A stretch of DNA of 64,000 nucleotides from the NCBI GenBank assembly GCA_025890175.1, contig JANPYM010000006.1, positions 1,148,376 through 1,212,375 of the forward strand, read 5' to 3'. This DNA is from Ciborinia camelliae (taxonomy: Eukaryota; Ascomycota; Leotiomycetes; Helotiales; Sclerotiniaceae). The notes beneath the pieces are model-generated. The model did no database searches, was not told the DNA's origin, and was given only the letters and a program-made list of their open reading frames with translations. Shown here in pieces: positions 48,470 through 61,173 of this stretch; position 1 is the stretch's first letter; each line of letters starts with the position of its first letter. A program made the position numbers and the translations under genes.

Positions 48470-48932
48470 TTCTGAAACAACCTCCCCTCCCCTCCCCCCC
48501 AAAAAGAGCAGGAAAAAAAAAGAGCAAAAACGTTTTTACAACTGTGCTGCGCCCTCCAATGCTAATGGGTCATTCATTATTCCAATCTGTTGGTTCCAGG
48601 CTTGAATAACCTCCCAACCGATTCCGATTCCAAATCCAGCGCCTCGTTATATCGATGAGAAAATGAAGACATGGCTTGCGTTGTTGGTACAGAGAAAGGG
48701 GGAAAAGAGGGAAGAAAAAAAGATGGGTGCATGATGACTGCACACCGAGAGATACGGCGTGTATCGCCTTTCCAAGCACCGTAGAATAGGTGTTTATAGT
48801 GGGAGCGCGCGAATAGAAATTGAGATTTTGAAGCAGCACATCTCATGCCTTTTGCAATGTCCGAAATCATTTAGCGTATTCGATATTTTTTTGCTTGTAC
48901 GAATTCTTGATTCTGTACGCCATCCTGATAAA

Positions 48933-51415
48933 TCAAATACCCCGTCCCGAACCACTCGCATATCCCGAACCATTTATAAATGGATTAAATCCACTATTTC
49001 CCGGCACAGGTAACGGCGTTGTTTGTACCCTGCGTTGTGGCGGAGCCGGCAGAATTTCCTTATACCTATTATGAGGACCACCTTGACCTTGTGGCGGGCC
49101 CGCATACTGAAAAAATTGCGTCTGTTGTTGTGGCGGCTGAGGAGGAGGTGGAAGAGTCATGGGTAAGGGAGGGGGAAGGTTCATATGTGGGGGCGGAGGT
49201 ACGAATGCCGGAGCTGGCCTATAGAATTCCGGTTGGGAAAAGGTGTATTGTATTTGTTGCATTGGCCTTGGTGCTGGCATAATGGGTTGAGGAAGTCCTC
49301 CGCGTAGTTTGGCGGCTTCGTGTAATTCGACTGCATCGGAGAGTATACCAAGGTTTCCGATGAGGTCGAAAGTCTTGACGGGAGATCGACGTACGTGGGG
49401 AGAATATCCGGTATCGCGGACTGGATCATAGCCTTGAGTTCTTTGTGTAGGTGCGGGTGCAGGTGCGGGTGCGGGCGCGGGTGTTCCAGGTACTGAAGTT
49501 GGAGGAGCTGTTGAATTGGCTCTGATCGAGGATGTTGATGGAGCTGGCTTAGATGGAACATTCATCGCCTCTGATACAGCTTGCAATAAAGCATCGCTAA
49601 CCTTGCCAATAATCTGAGGTTCCACCCTCTCTTCAATTGGACGAAGGATAGGATCACGAAGACCAATCGCCTCCAAAGATTCAGCCATCTTAAGCTGATC
49701 GCCAAGATCTGCAAATTCCCTTTCTGTACGTGCCATCCATGCAGAACGAGAAGTCTCAAGTCTTGGCTTGAGGGATTCTTCATCTTGAGTTTCGACAATG
49801 AAGACAACTGGTTTAGTCTCTGCCACAGGTTTGCTCCAATCACTTCTTGTAGTGAGTGTAGGATTGATGGAACCTTTAACAGGCAAGCCCAACGTTGGAT
49901 GCAATTTGTGAGTTTCCACAATCGTCTGATCCAAGTCTTCCGGTCGGTTATTCGTAGAATGATGGTTTCTTACCCAAGGATCGTAATGAAAGGTTTTTGG
50001 CTGTGGGGAAGGATCCATTCCGATGAATGTAGGAAGATCATTCTTATTGTACTTTTTGTAATGGTGATGACGAATACCAATCTCATCTTCATCGAAAGTA
50101 AATGGAGGTTCGACCACTATACGATTATTTGGTGGGTCGCCATTTCTAGGTCTTGCTTTATTTGGGATGTAAACTCCGAACTTATCGGTCTCAAGCTCAT
50201 CAACATCTTCTTGCTCGGTCAACTCTGCTGGGGTGGGAGCTGCAGAATCTCCATCCATAGTGGTGGCGAGAGATAATGAAGTCGCAGGTTGGTACAGGGA
50301 TGTCTTCTTTGGAGCAACTTCAGTCTCATCGGGCATCAAAATATCTAGAGGTTTGTATGGTGATGCAGACGTCTTCGTAGACTTCTTTCCACGACCGCCT
50401 CGTTTCTTACTTTTCTCCTTCTCGGCTTCAGCAGCAAGTTGTGCAGCACGACCACCATTGGCCCACGCATCGGCGGGATGAATAAAAATCTCTTCGGGAA
50501 TTCTTTTAATATGTGATTGATCGAACTGGGAAATATTAGTAACGATTAATACTAAAAAAGTCTCCTTCACTTACATTATGCTGAGATGGACTATCGGCGC
50601 CAGATCGCATCTCCATTTGCTGATGCTCTTCAATAAGTCTTCTCTTGATCATCAAATCATACTTCTCCTTGATCAATTCTACATGTGTCTATGAATGTGT
50701 TAGCAATATTCATAATAATCACCATGAAATGACATACCTCATATACCCCTTTAGTATATTCCTCCCCTAGAACCCTCTGCTTTTCCACATACTGCAATTG
50801 AACAGCCCTCTGAGCCTCCAGCAGCGCAACTCTCTCTGCATACCTCGCAGCCAGCTGTTCACTCACAATCTGAAATTCCGGCAACGTCTCATGATACTTT
50901 GGATTATCGCTCATCTCCTGCAACGACTTATCCGAAATAACATCCAGGGCCGCTCGCTGCAACAGCGCCACCTGCTTATATTGAGTTTTAAGCAATTGTT
51001 TACGATGATACAAACTCTGTATCCTCGCATTACTTGATTTTTTCACACGATGCCCACCCCTTCCACGAAAAGTTTTCCCACCCGCCATACCTGCATTAAC
51101 CTCCACGCCCAGCTTCGAAATTGGAATTTTTGCATTGCCATTTTTCGCCATCCGTCCCCCTCCACGAATTCTCCCGCGTCCACGACCTCGACCGCGAAAG
51201 CCTCCTCGGAGGGGGATGCTAGCGTCGAGATCGAGATTTTCAGAGTCCATTGGACTTGGTGCCAAGACGGCGTCAGCTGACGTGGAAGATGGCGATGATA
51301 ATGGAGAAGAAGGTAGATGGTCAAGGGATGTTCGTGATTTTTTGGAAGGAGGTGAATTGGATTCTAGTTCATTAGATTTACGTTTAGAGCGTGTGGAATA
51401 TGTAGGGGGTTCCAT
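48933..51415 (-). CDS. conserved nuclear-type protein with RG-rich segment, function unknown
   Basis: Three exons on the minus strand: 50738-51415, 50575-50688 and 48933-50525; two 49-nt introns; 2385 nt (794 aa). The N-terminus (TRSKRKSNE) carries a basic nuclear-localisation-like run. An RG-rich box follows at about 70-90 (RGGFRGRGRGRGRIRGGG). A predicted long coiled coil at about 135-265 spans the first two joins (YETHVELIKEKYDLMIKRRL). Next come a Lys-rich stretch, an acidic central region (DEDEIGIRHHHYKK), and a Pro/Gln-rich C-terminus with poly-Pro and Ala-Pro repeats. No catalytic domain is recognised. The layout suggests a chromatin- or RNA-associated scaffold, but that is inference. 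Both splice joins keep the coiled-coil frame, which supports the model. Confidence 0.8.
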
Positions 51416-52632
51416 GTTGTTTTTTCTTCGGATTGTTGGTTTCGTAAAGTAATGAAATAATTGATATGATGGGATGGATCTGGGAAAAGTCGGAGTAAAG
51501 GTTACGATGTCTAGGATTAAATGACTAGTGCGGTTTTGTTCTCAGGTAAGGTCCAGTAAGGTAAGGGTTGTCTTTTACGGACAAATCAATCGATCTCCAA
51601 TAATAAAAAAATCATATAGGAATGGAATGCAATGCAATGCAATGCACTTGAAAGCACATACGGTATTTGTATTGGGTTGTATGTAAATAGATGATAGTAG
51701 AGATTGGCGTGGGATGAGACTGGAGTAATAAAGTTGGGAGAGAATCATCAATGGTGTGAAGTCTAGTACTGCTTGCTGGTGTACTAGGGACCTAGTCTTA
51801 CCTAGGTACCTATTGTTGCGCAAAAAAAGCATGGATCAACATCATTAAAGTACAAATAGTACCTATCTATGCAATGCGAGCGACCATCCATACATACATA
51901 CTACCGAGTACATCCCATACTTTTCCCATCATTTCATTTCATTGGTGGGCCGACAAATGGGTCACCGTATACTCACAGAAGGGGCCGACCTCTTCACTTC
52001 CCGTCACTCCAGCTTCTCCCATCAACCTCGAAGGATGAAGGATAGATGGGAATTGGGATGCGGCAAATGAGCGCGCGGTGGGATCAATTGCAGGGCGCTT
52101 AAAGAAAAGAGGTCCTATCCATCTCTCGTCACTGCACGCAAACCACATGTGTAGGTAATATGTAAAGGGGTGGAACAATGGACAGCACATCCCCTCATCT
52201 GAAACTTAGCAGTTCCACCCCCAAACCCCTACGCCTTCACACATACACATGCAAAAGAATCTACCTGATAGACTTTTACACATGGAGATCACATTGTTCG
52301 TTCATTCTTCCGCTGTTCTCTAAAGTGCGAGAAAGGTTGGTATGATAAACCAGGTTATATTGGATTTTGCTACGATATGGGGAAAGTATGCAACGCAGGT
52401 ATTTCGTTCTGCCACAATTCCTTTCTTTCCGACCTTCATGAAAAAGACTGCCGTCCCTCCTACTTCCTCCTTCCCACTCCCTTCCCACCCCCTCCCTTCC
52501 CTTCCTCAATTCTCCAATATTATCATACGCAAATTGAGAAGTTCATTCGTTTTTCATTCGCTCAATGAAAGGGGAATAAAATAGAAAATAGTTAGAATTC
52601 AGAGTTATGAGAATCATAGAAGTAAAGAGAAT
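51416..52632. other. intergenic region
   Basis: No gene. It holds the promoter of the RG-rich protein gene and the 3' end of RAD23. A C/T-rich block lies at 52425-52510, and CCTAGGTACC motifs are near 51790-51810. Confidence 0.5.
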
Positions 52633-54198
52633 CTATTCCTCATCCTCTGGTTGATCGAAAAGGAAGTTGGCAGCCAATTCTTCATTCTTATCACATGCGA
52701 AATAGGCTTGAATTGCTTGATCTCTGTTGAAACCAAGACGACATAACTATGGATCGTTAGTGACAAACAAACGTATGAGGGGATGGAGAATTCTTACTCT
52801 CTCAATAGCTTCACGTTCCTCTGGTGAAACCTCAATAGCCTGGGCTCCTGGTGGAAGTGGTGCATCATCTTCGCCATTCTCACTCAAAAGTTGTAAGAAT
52901 TGGTCTGGGTATCGACTGATCAAATTTGCCAATTCCGGGTTACCAGCTCCGACTTGTTGGAGGATCGGCTCAAGCATCTGAGAATTTTGTTGAACGACTT
53001 GTCGAAGTTGTTGGAATTGAGGGTTATTTCGGAGGAAGTCGAGGTTACCGAGTCCAGCAGCTGCAGCTGCAGCCCCAGATCCCGCACCACCCAAAGTACC
53101 AGCTCCGGCTCCGGTTCTGGCACCTCCACGAGCAGCACCTCCACGGTTAGCAGCAGCAGCGAAAAGATCGACTGGCTCATCCTCGCCACCAGGGGCAAGA
53201 GGGGATGAAGGTTGAACAGCGGCAGGTGCAGCAGGTGTTTCTTGTCGTTGTTCTTGGAGAAGGTTTTCTGGGATTCCCTATAGAGCTTTTAGTGATTGCT
53301 AACATTTCTCGGGCAAATCTGGAGCTTACATTCAACAAGTATTCGATGGCACGCTCCGAGTTGTAGAAAGCAGCACGCATAGCCATGTCGATTTGTGATC
53401 TCTCGAAACCCATAGCCTGCATCTCGGCGATTTGTGCTGAGCGCTCGGCTCCCATCGCAAGACCAGTAGTTTCATTTGATGGTGTGGCTTGAACTGATGG
53501 AGCCGATGTGCCAGCTGGAGAAGGTGTAGCTGGAACAGCGATATTTGCAAGACTTGGAAAATGTGCGGGCGCGGCAGGTGGAGCGGGGGTAGCAGCTGCG
53601 GCTGGAGCGGGGGTTGATGGAGCTTTAGGCGCAGAAGAGGCTGCAGCGGGTGCAGGCTTGGGCTATGACGAGTGTTAGGAGAATGAGAAGTTGTTAGATG
53701 GAGTAAATGTTTACCTTTGAGACCATGCAGACGATAAATCCCTTCTCCTCGATGTGATAGGACTCTACACTATTTGTATCTTGTAGAATCTTACCTAAAT
53801 ATGTTGTTAACGAGATGTGCGCCCACAGCATTTAACCAGCCATGAACATCTGCGCCCGAATCCAATGCATACCAGAGTAGATCAACTTTTGTTGCGAGGC
53901 CTCCCATCCCTTCTCCTTTGAGATCTTGTCCTTAACATCAGAGATCTGCGTTATGTATGTTAGCTCCTATTCGATCGAAAGGTATATGACGCAGCGATAG
54001 CTATAGGATAGGAAAGAACAATATCTCGACGAGGTTCGAACAAATCGGGTACGTACAAGGTCAGTAGGCTCAGCCTCAATGACGAATTTCTGTTGCTTCA
54101 AATCCTAAATGCGCACAAGAGTATTTAGTATAGAAACACGTTGAAGTTGGATGGTTGGAGGCAAGTAGCAATCAACATACCTTGAAAGTCAACTTCAT
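52633..54198 (-). CDS. RAD23: RAD23, nucleotide-excision-repair/proteasome shuttle protein
   Basis: Seven exons on the minus strand: 54181-54198, 54057-54104, 53873-53945, 53715-53794, 53330-53662, 52798-53277 and 52633-52746; 1146 nt (381 aa). The first exon is only 18 nt (MKLTFK). Domains: ubiquitin-like 1-73 ([24 protein letters not shown]), Ala/Pro linker, UBA1 at about 143-184 ([20 protein letters not shown]), XPC/Rad4-binding STI1-like domain at about 245-300 ([20 protein letters not shown]), and UBA2 at about 335-378 ([19 protein letters not shown]). All six introns are GT-AG and the joins restore the family sequence. It stabilises Rad4/XPC at DNA lesions and carries ubiquitinated clients to the proteasome. 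Many short introns in the UBL part are typical of fungal orthologues. Confidence 0.95.
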
Positions 54199-55682
54199 AT
54201 TGGCGATATAAAAATGCGACTGTGATGATGACTTGGTAGGGAGTCTAGAGACGTTGAAGAAGTTATTGGTATGATATGCCAAGGTAAAGTGGGATCAGAA
54301 TATGATATCAAAAGTTTCAATAAAGGTTCAAGAAAGCTTGACGTTGAAAATGTTGTAATGGGGTTTAAGTTGGCTTCTTGATAGAAAGAACTTCCAGGTT
54401 GAAGGGTTTATAATAAAAGAATCTGGTGGATAGATTAGTTTTTAGTTACTAAAACAACCTCTCAAGTGCTATTTGATTGATGGCTTGCCGGGCACGGACC
54501 ATGTTAGTGGCGTGAATTAGCCCCAGGCTACACTTGTCTGTCGTACATCATTCAAGGTTATTATGTATGGGCAGGTAGCACTCAAGGTGTAGGGAGAGGT
54601 AGCCGTATCAATATCAATACAACATGGATAATCTTATCAATTACCTTTCGATGAAGGTTACGGTTATGGTTACAGACCGAAGACTTTCAATCATTCAATA
54701 GCTATTTTCGATCAAGAACCTCTTCATTCATTCACTTCACTTCACTTCATTTCCTTTCCTCTTTATCAAGAAACAACCTTTCTACAGTATCAAATCACCA
54801 AGTTCAGGCAAAAGAAAGTTCTAACTATAGGTATGATGTGGCAGAAAATACTAGCTGCTAGCTGCGGGGTCAACCATCAACCTTTTCAGCCTTGTCTGCC
54901 AAGATAGTACTCGACCGATGTCCCACCCTCCCTATCAGCTATTTTCACACCCCAAGCATGATCTAGCAAAGATATGGTCTTCGACATCGATCTAACATCA
55001 CACCGCAAAAATGATATACCCACCCCGACCGAGCTTTATCCCGAATATGCTTCAAGGACCCTCGAAGGAACCACCCGTTGATGACATAAGCATTGCATCT
55101 GTGGGAAGGAATCATTCCTTTCCCACATTCATTACATATTATCTATCTAGCAGTAGGTTCTCCCAACTTCTGAGCGCTTCGAGGCAATTCATATCAATAT
55201 TTATGTCCTAGTGCTCCCATATATCACATCATCAAGCTGTCAATAGAAGAAGATGGACTGATAATTCTTACCACCTACTCAGGTCCTACCTAGGTATCAT
55301 AACCCTTCTGGTCCACACTCCAGTCCTCCCTCCAGTCCTCGTCGAAAAGCTAAGGGTTAGCATCTTCCTACGCAAACATTCATTATATCGGAACGGAAAC
55401 CATTCTTCTTCTTCTTCTTTTTTAAAATGATTTTTTAAAATGATTTTATTTATTTCGTTAAGATTTAAGGTATATCTTATTTCTAAATTGAAAATTAACG
55501 CCGCGCTAATATATCAAAATGGTATCTGTTTCGTCATGACATTCCATTCCATTCATTCCCGTCTTATTGAGCAAGGAAATTCGTTCGGCGTCTAGCAAGC
55601 CATTTTCCATTTCTCCCATGGAGTTTTTTCATCAAACATTATTTGAATACCCACCCACCTCCTGAATTTTCAATGCTCAATA
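54199..55682. other. intergenic region
   Basis: No supported gene. It holds the RAD23 promoter (C/T-rich near 54720-54780) and the 3' end of the membrane protein gene. A short TTTTTTAAAATGATTTTT direct repeat lies at about 55419-55448. Confidence 0.5.
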
Positions 55683-57122
55683 CTATGACGAATCCGCCCT
55701 CCCTGCTTTAGTCAAAGACATTGCCTTCTTGCGATTGTACTCGGACATACTGGATCGCGGTCCGGCTCCTAATATCCATTCCGGTATGGGTGGTGTTAGG
55801 GTACGCTCGCCATCGGCTTCTTCGGAAATTTCCATATCCTCCTGTTCTATCGCTCGTCGGATGCTGTCTAGACTGGGGTGGTGCATGAGTGGAGGCAGAC
55901 TCTCACTCCTCAATCGATTTATCGAACGAATACTGTGAACGTCGGATAAAGTAATCGATCCAGCTCCTGGGGCAGCTGTTATTATCGTTTCGGCAGTCAC
56001 AGCTGGTGCTGGACTGGGAGAGTCGGATCTGAATAGAGGATGGATATTTTCTTCGTTTGTGCTTTCGGCACTCATTCCTGCAGCCCTCGCTCGATAGACA
56101 GACCTCTCACTTCTGATGCTCGAGGCTGGACTGTAACTTCGACTTCGTGTCGGTCTTGGTGGTTCCAAATCCAAGGGAAACCCGGGACTAGGACATCTAC
56201 TACCAGTGGGACTTGCTGGAATTGTTTCGAGAAACCTTGGAGGACTAGGTGAAGCTGATTCGATAACTTGTCGAGATTGCGCATCTACACCGGATGTATT
56301 CCATGAGTCGAAGTCGTCTTCAATCGATACAATCGTTTCGCGATGAGCCGAATCAATAGAGGGTGGTCGGAAATTGTTACTGCGTTGGCTGTTGGAATGA
56401 ATAAGTCGAGTCTTTGAGCTCATTGGGCGCACAACATGAGATATCGACGATCTTAACGAACTCATCGAGCCCTTGGGATCTGATCCTGATCGAGATCGTC
56501 CATCAGTTGACCATTGAGTTTTTGATTCTATTGAGCCACTTTTTTCATATTCGTACCCTTCGTGTACACTTTGGGGTTGTGATTTTCCCTGCATTTCCGA
56601 AGAGGTTTGTGGTTCCGAGTCGGTGATGTATGGTTGAATCTGTTGATGAAAGTCTTTTCTTTGGATTGCCACTATACAAATGAGAAATATGGCTTGCGAA
56701 ACCAAGGATATTGCCCAGATTACGAATCCACCCATCGTCATGGATAGTGCTGGAGATGAAAGAATCATCATTTGAAGTAGAGACGAATTTTGTCTCATTA
56801 AGCACAGTGACAGTGCTGTAGCTATGGCTGATAATACGGTAAATATGGAGGTGAGTCCAGCGAAAAGATATATTCGCAGTCGACCGTTTCCACGGTCTTG
56901 AATATGGTTTTGGTACCTGATCTGTCTGATCACCAGTAGCACAAGTAATGCTTCTGTGATGACTCCTAGACCAGATGCGAAGTAGGATGATACATTTGCT
57001 TGGTTTGGCGTATCATATTTCGAACTGGTGACTGAGAAGATGATGTTGAAGGTAAGCATGGCAGTTTCACTTGCCAGTGCTAGAAAGCCCAAACTCAAGG
57101 GTAATACTTTTGAAGCCGTCAT
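55683..57122 (-). CDS. four-helix membrane protein with long disordered tail (5' end uncertain)
   Basis: The open frame from ATG 57122 gives 479 aa. Four hydrophobic helices lie at about 7-30, 44-67, 82-108 and 127-152. A cytoplasmic-type tail of about 320 residues follows, rich in Ser/Pro with SRS/SPSP motifs and an acidic stretch (EQEDMEISEEADGERTL). No transporter or receptor motif is recognised. Directly upstream, in another frame (57130-57399), lies a second run with two hydrophobic helices (ENIISVRLICLVIR; LSKGFILVVAALKISFTTY). That run ends where this frame begins. The gene may therefore be longer (about six or seven helices) and interrupted by a one-base shift, or the start may be correct as given. 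Cell-membrane location is inferred. Confidence 0.65.
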   Translation of the reverse strand: MTASKVLPLSLGFLALASETAMLTFNIIFSVTSSKYDTPNQANVSSYFASGLGVITEALLVLLVIRQIRYQNHIQDRGNGRLRIYLFAGLTSIFTVLSAIATALSLCLMRQNSSLLQMMILSSPALSMTMGGFVIWAISLVSQAIFLICIVAIQRKDFHQQIQPYITDSEPQTSSEMQGKSQPQSVHEGYEYEKSGSIESKTQWSTDGRSRSGSDPKGSMSSLRSSISHVVRPMSSKTRLIHSNSQRSNNFRPPSIDSAHRETIVSIEDDFDSWNTSGVDAQSRQVIESASPSPPRFLETIPASPTGSRCPSPGFPLDLEPPRPTRSRSYSPASSIRSERSVYRARAAGMSAESTNEENIHPLFRSDSPSPAPAVTAETIITAAPGAGSITLSDVHSIRSINRLRSESLPPLMHHPSLDSIRRAIEQEDMEISEEADGERTLTPPIPEWILGAGPRSSMSEYNRKKAMSLTKAGRADSS

Positions 57123-57399
57123 GATGTCGATTGATGAACGAGTGAAGCCGTGGCGCTACTGAGGTGATAGCATACGTGGTAAAGCTGATTTTCAGTGCAG
57201 CAACGACGAGTATAAATCCTTTGGAAAGTAGGTAGCTTTGGATAGGGGCGTCTGACTCGCGATGTTGAAATAGATGTGATGAACGAATGACAAGACAAAT
57301 AAGTCTCACAGAGATGATATTTTCCAGCACACGAAGGAGGAGCGTTAAAGAATGGCTGGCCGGATAGTTGGACGATGAAAGAATCGGATTCGGAATCAA
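57123..57399 (-). pseudogene. possible 5' part of the membrane protein in a shifted frame
   Basis: An open stretch without a usable ATG. It encodes LLLRVLENIISVRLICLV, then HRESDAPIQSYLLSKGFIL and YAITSVAPRLHSFINRHHD, all membrane-protein-like. It is offset by one base from the frame starting at 57122. No GT-AG intron of suitable length and phase joins them. It may be a real frameshift, an assembly error, or chance. Confidence 0.35.
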
Positions 57400-58442
57400 A
57401 AGCTCCCTTCTATTCCTCCTTCACGTACTGTTCATCCAGTCTCTGACTAGGTAGTACGTGCGGCGTATTACCCAAAAGGAGCGTGTGGATTATATGTTGT
57501 GTATCCAAACCTTGTCTCAAGCTGATGTTTCCGAGGCTACACAACGTATTACTTTGCTTGCGTGCTTTCGCTTTCGCTTCCTCGCACCCAATCTCTCTCT
57601 TCCGAATGATCTGATCTGATATGATGGAAGGGAAAGACAAATTGGACAGGAAGATAATGTATCGAAAATTCCACGCAGTACGCAGGACGGGATCGTTAAG
57701 TATGTAGTAGGGTAGGTAGGTATGGAATGTGAGTTAGTTTAAAAGAATGTCGGGAAAAGGTTGTGGAAGGTGCTGTGTCCAATGTATCTGTATCTGTCTG
57801 ATCTGTTTGCTAGGAGCTCCCTAGGTATGTATGTATGCTTGGTAAACTAATCCTGGGGGGTGGATGGATGTTGGTGTGGAAATATTTGCCGTGCAGCGCA
57901 GTAGCCTTGAAGAATCCGTGAGCATGGATTGGGTGAGCTGCGGCACGCTGCAGGTTGATGATTTGATATGCAGGTGGGTAGGCAGACCGGTATGTAACTT
58001 GAAGTGCTGCAGCACGCAATGCGGTACTCTCCTCTTTTCTTCGTAGAATTTTTTTCAATCTTATTGCGTCTTCTTCTTGATGTGGTGTTCCCAGAGCATC
58101 TGCAGAGATAGAAAATCGAAAAAAACGTGGGATCTATTTTCAACTTTGATTTTTCTTTTCCCCCTTTGGCCGGGCTGGTGGCACAAAGGTAGGTAGGTAG
58201 GTGGGTAGGTAGGTGGGTAACTTGAGGGGTTTTTTTTTTCTCTCTCGATTTTCGATTTCGGATCTTCGTCTCGTAGACTCGTCGTCCGTCCGACTGTTGT
58301 TAGGTACCTATAGGTAGGTATAGGTATAGATAGGTCGAGAAAGGAAGAAGCCTGCTTGCTTGCTTGCGGAAGGGAAAGGAAGGAAGAGAAATTCGCCAAA
58401 AAAAAAAACGTTGCGTTGAACTTGCGGTGCGGGAGTGATGTG

Positions 58443-58475
58443 ATGACGGATGGGATGGGATGGGATGGGATGGGA
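58443..58475. repeat. GGGAT pentanucleotide repeat
   Basis: Tandem GATGG/GGGAT units, about five to six. Confidence 0.75.
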
Positions 58476-58829
58476 TGTGGAATTATGTGGAATTATATTG
58501 ATTATATTGATTATATCACGCCCAGGATGATGGATATTTATTGTTGTTGACCGGACCGGGTTTCTTTTTGATTTTGATTCTGATTCTGATTTTGATTGAC
58601 GGGATGGATTGATGGATTGATTGATTGTGTGTGTATGTATATTTTCATACCTAGATAGTAATATATTGATTGATATATCCATATATATGTATGTATGTAT
58701 ATGTATAGGTAGATGTTTTTTATCATACTAATACTAATACCTACTACCTATCTACCTACCCACCCTATATGCCCGGGGGATCCTGAGAAAAATCTCACGG
58801 ATATGCACTGGGATTATGCCGAGGGGAGA

Positions 58830-58831
<2 letters not shown>

Positions 58832-58868
<37 letters not shown>
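58832..58868. repeat. GATT microsatellite
   Basis: About nine tandem GATT units ending in a T tract. Confidence 0.9.
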
Positions 58869-61173
58869 TTTTTTCCTGCGGCTTATGATGATGGGTATGG
58901 TTTGATATAACGTGGATGATGGATGGGTTTGATCTGTATGATTACTTTTGGGCGTTTGGTATTTGGTATGTGGATTGGATATTTGTATATTTGTATGGGC
59001 GGGGGGCCCGTTTCGTCAAAATTCCATTCGTCGAAATTCGTTCGTAGGGCGTGAGTGGGCGGGGCGGGTGGATCTAGCTGGATACATAGAGGTGCAAGGT
59101 ACACGCGCCGATTGAGATGAGGGGTCTAGAATCTTCCTGGGTAGATTCTAGGTCGTAGGTACCTAGATGAAGGGGAAGGGGTGATCCTGAGGCGGGAGGT
59201 GAATAGTAGTGGTTTTTTTGGGGAGGAGGGGGATTTTTGCAGAAATTTTGGAGCGAGGAGCTGATTCTGACGTCGTTTTGTATTGGGATTGGGATTGGAA
59301 AGGTCTGGATGGATGGATGGATGGCCCCCGGGACGGGAGTTCTGAGGAGAATAATAATGGAATGTTCTGAGATGTTCTTCTGAGAAGGATCAATATGGGT
59401 TGGGATGGGTTGGGTTGGGTTTTAGAGTTATTTGATCTCCACAATGTGTTGTTTTGTTTTGTTTGGGTTTGGGTTTGGGAGGGAGTGAGGGAGTGAGTGA
59501 GTGTCGTTGCTATGGATGGATGGATGGATGGACTCGTGCATGTGTTTATTGATGTAAATAATGTAAATATTGTCAAGCAATACATAGAAATAGAAATAGA
59601 AATCCAAATATCGATATGTATTTCCACTCCGCGCAACCGAATTGGTATAAAATCCAATATCGGTCGGTCCAGGTCGTACCAAAAAAATTTAGAAAAGAAG
59701 GAAGAGGAAGAGGGGGAAAATGAGGGGTTAATTGGTCCTGAAGACGAGACGAGACGACACAACACGATATACAGTGCAGTGATCGATTTGGGGGGAAAAA
59801 GTAAAAAGTAAATGGTCTTGTTTACTTATTACCTACTTACTTACTTGACAGACGCGTCGTGGAGAAATAAATAATATTTTGGTAATATCGTCGCGTTTGA
59901 TTGGCTGGTTTGGTTAATTGTAGGTATCTTGGAGTATAGCAATTATTGGATCTAGGAACAGGAAAGGAATATCGATGTAAGCTGGAGTTTCCAGGTTAGT
60001 TCAGTTTACCTAGGATATTCTATGATCCATCTCTAGGATAATACTGTAGGTACCTATAAGATACTAGGTCCAGGATTGAATATATGAATTTCGAATTTTG
60101 AATTTTGGGATGAAATGGAGGCGCTTGGATTGGATGGGATGGGATGGGACGAAGAAGGAGGTAAAATCAAATACGGGCCGCAGCCCAGCCCACGGGAAGA
60201 AGCAAATGCAAATGCAAGCGCAAATGCAAGCGTCATGCACGTTGCTTGTATTTATGCTTGTATTTTATTTTACTTTATTTTCCAGACGTGATTGTGGTGG
60301 TGATTGTGGTGATGGTGGTGGTTATGGCTTGGGTGCGTGCTCGTAAATGGACTGCAATGCTGCAATCAATAGGTAGGTAGGTATGCTTATTATGCGGCGA
60401 TGGATGCGGGAAATGAAATGAAGTAGGTATAGGTAAGGTAGGTAAGGTAGGTGATGATGCGGGGGAGAGTACTCCGTATACTACTACTGGGTAGACGTAT
60501 TTTTGAGATTTGGGGGAAATTTCAATGGTTATGTGGGCGCTGGTCGGGTGGCCAATGGGGTGGGGGATGAGGGAGGGAGGGAGGAGGGATGATGATGATG
60601 AGCTGCCTGCTTGAACGAACTGGAACTGTCGTGGTGGGTGAGAAATGATATGATATAACGCTTAAAAATCGATACCGGTATTGATGACGGTTCCAATAAT
60701 CGTTGTCGAATTTCGAGAAGAGAAAATACCTCCGCGATTTTGAGGATGGAGGGGTATCTTTACTTTTTGCTTTTAGCTGCGTACGATTACTACCTAGGTA
60801 TTGTATCGAAGTTTGAATTCAAGTCAAGTGTTTGTATATCGATATCTACCTACCTACCTACCCACCTAAGTATCTATCTAGAACTTCCAGAAATCCAGAG
60901 TATCTATCCTAGATCTTATTATCTCTCCAGAGAATTGGTGGCGGCGATGTTTTTAATATTTTCCCTTCCCAAGACTTTCTGATCGGTTTGATTCAATATT
61001 ACCTACCCCTAGGTATGGATGTATGCATATATGTATGCATGATATCGGTCTCTATGTAGGTAATATGTATATGTGTAACGCGTTACGCGATGCATGAAGT
61101 ATGAAGCCTACGATATAAGAATATCATTTCCAGAATGAAGAGATCAGATTATATACCTACCTTAAAGAAAATT

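Larger units (their letters stand above)
46609..48932. other. intergenic region with microsatellites and an assembly gap
   Basis: 2.3 kb with no supported gene. It contains a GAA run at 47000-47028, the ATATCA array, C-rich tracts and the N gap. Minus-strand frames at 47771-48227 are translations of the hexanucleotide array. Confidence 0.6.
57400..61173. other. gene-free region rich in simple repeats
   Basis: No credible gene on either strand. It is dense in TAGG/CCTA, GGATG, TTGATTGA and TGGGT units; all open frames here are low-complexity. Promoter elements of the membrane protein gene may lie in the first few hundred bases. Confidence 0.65.
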
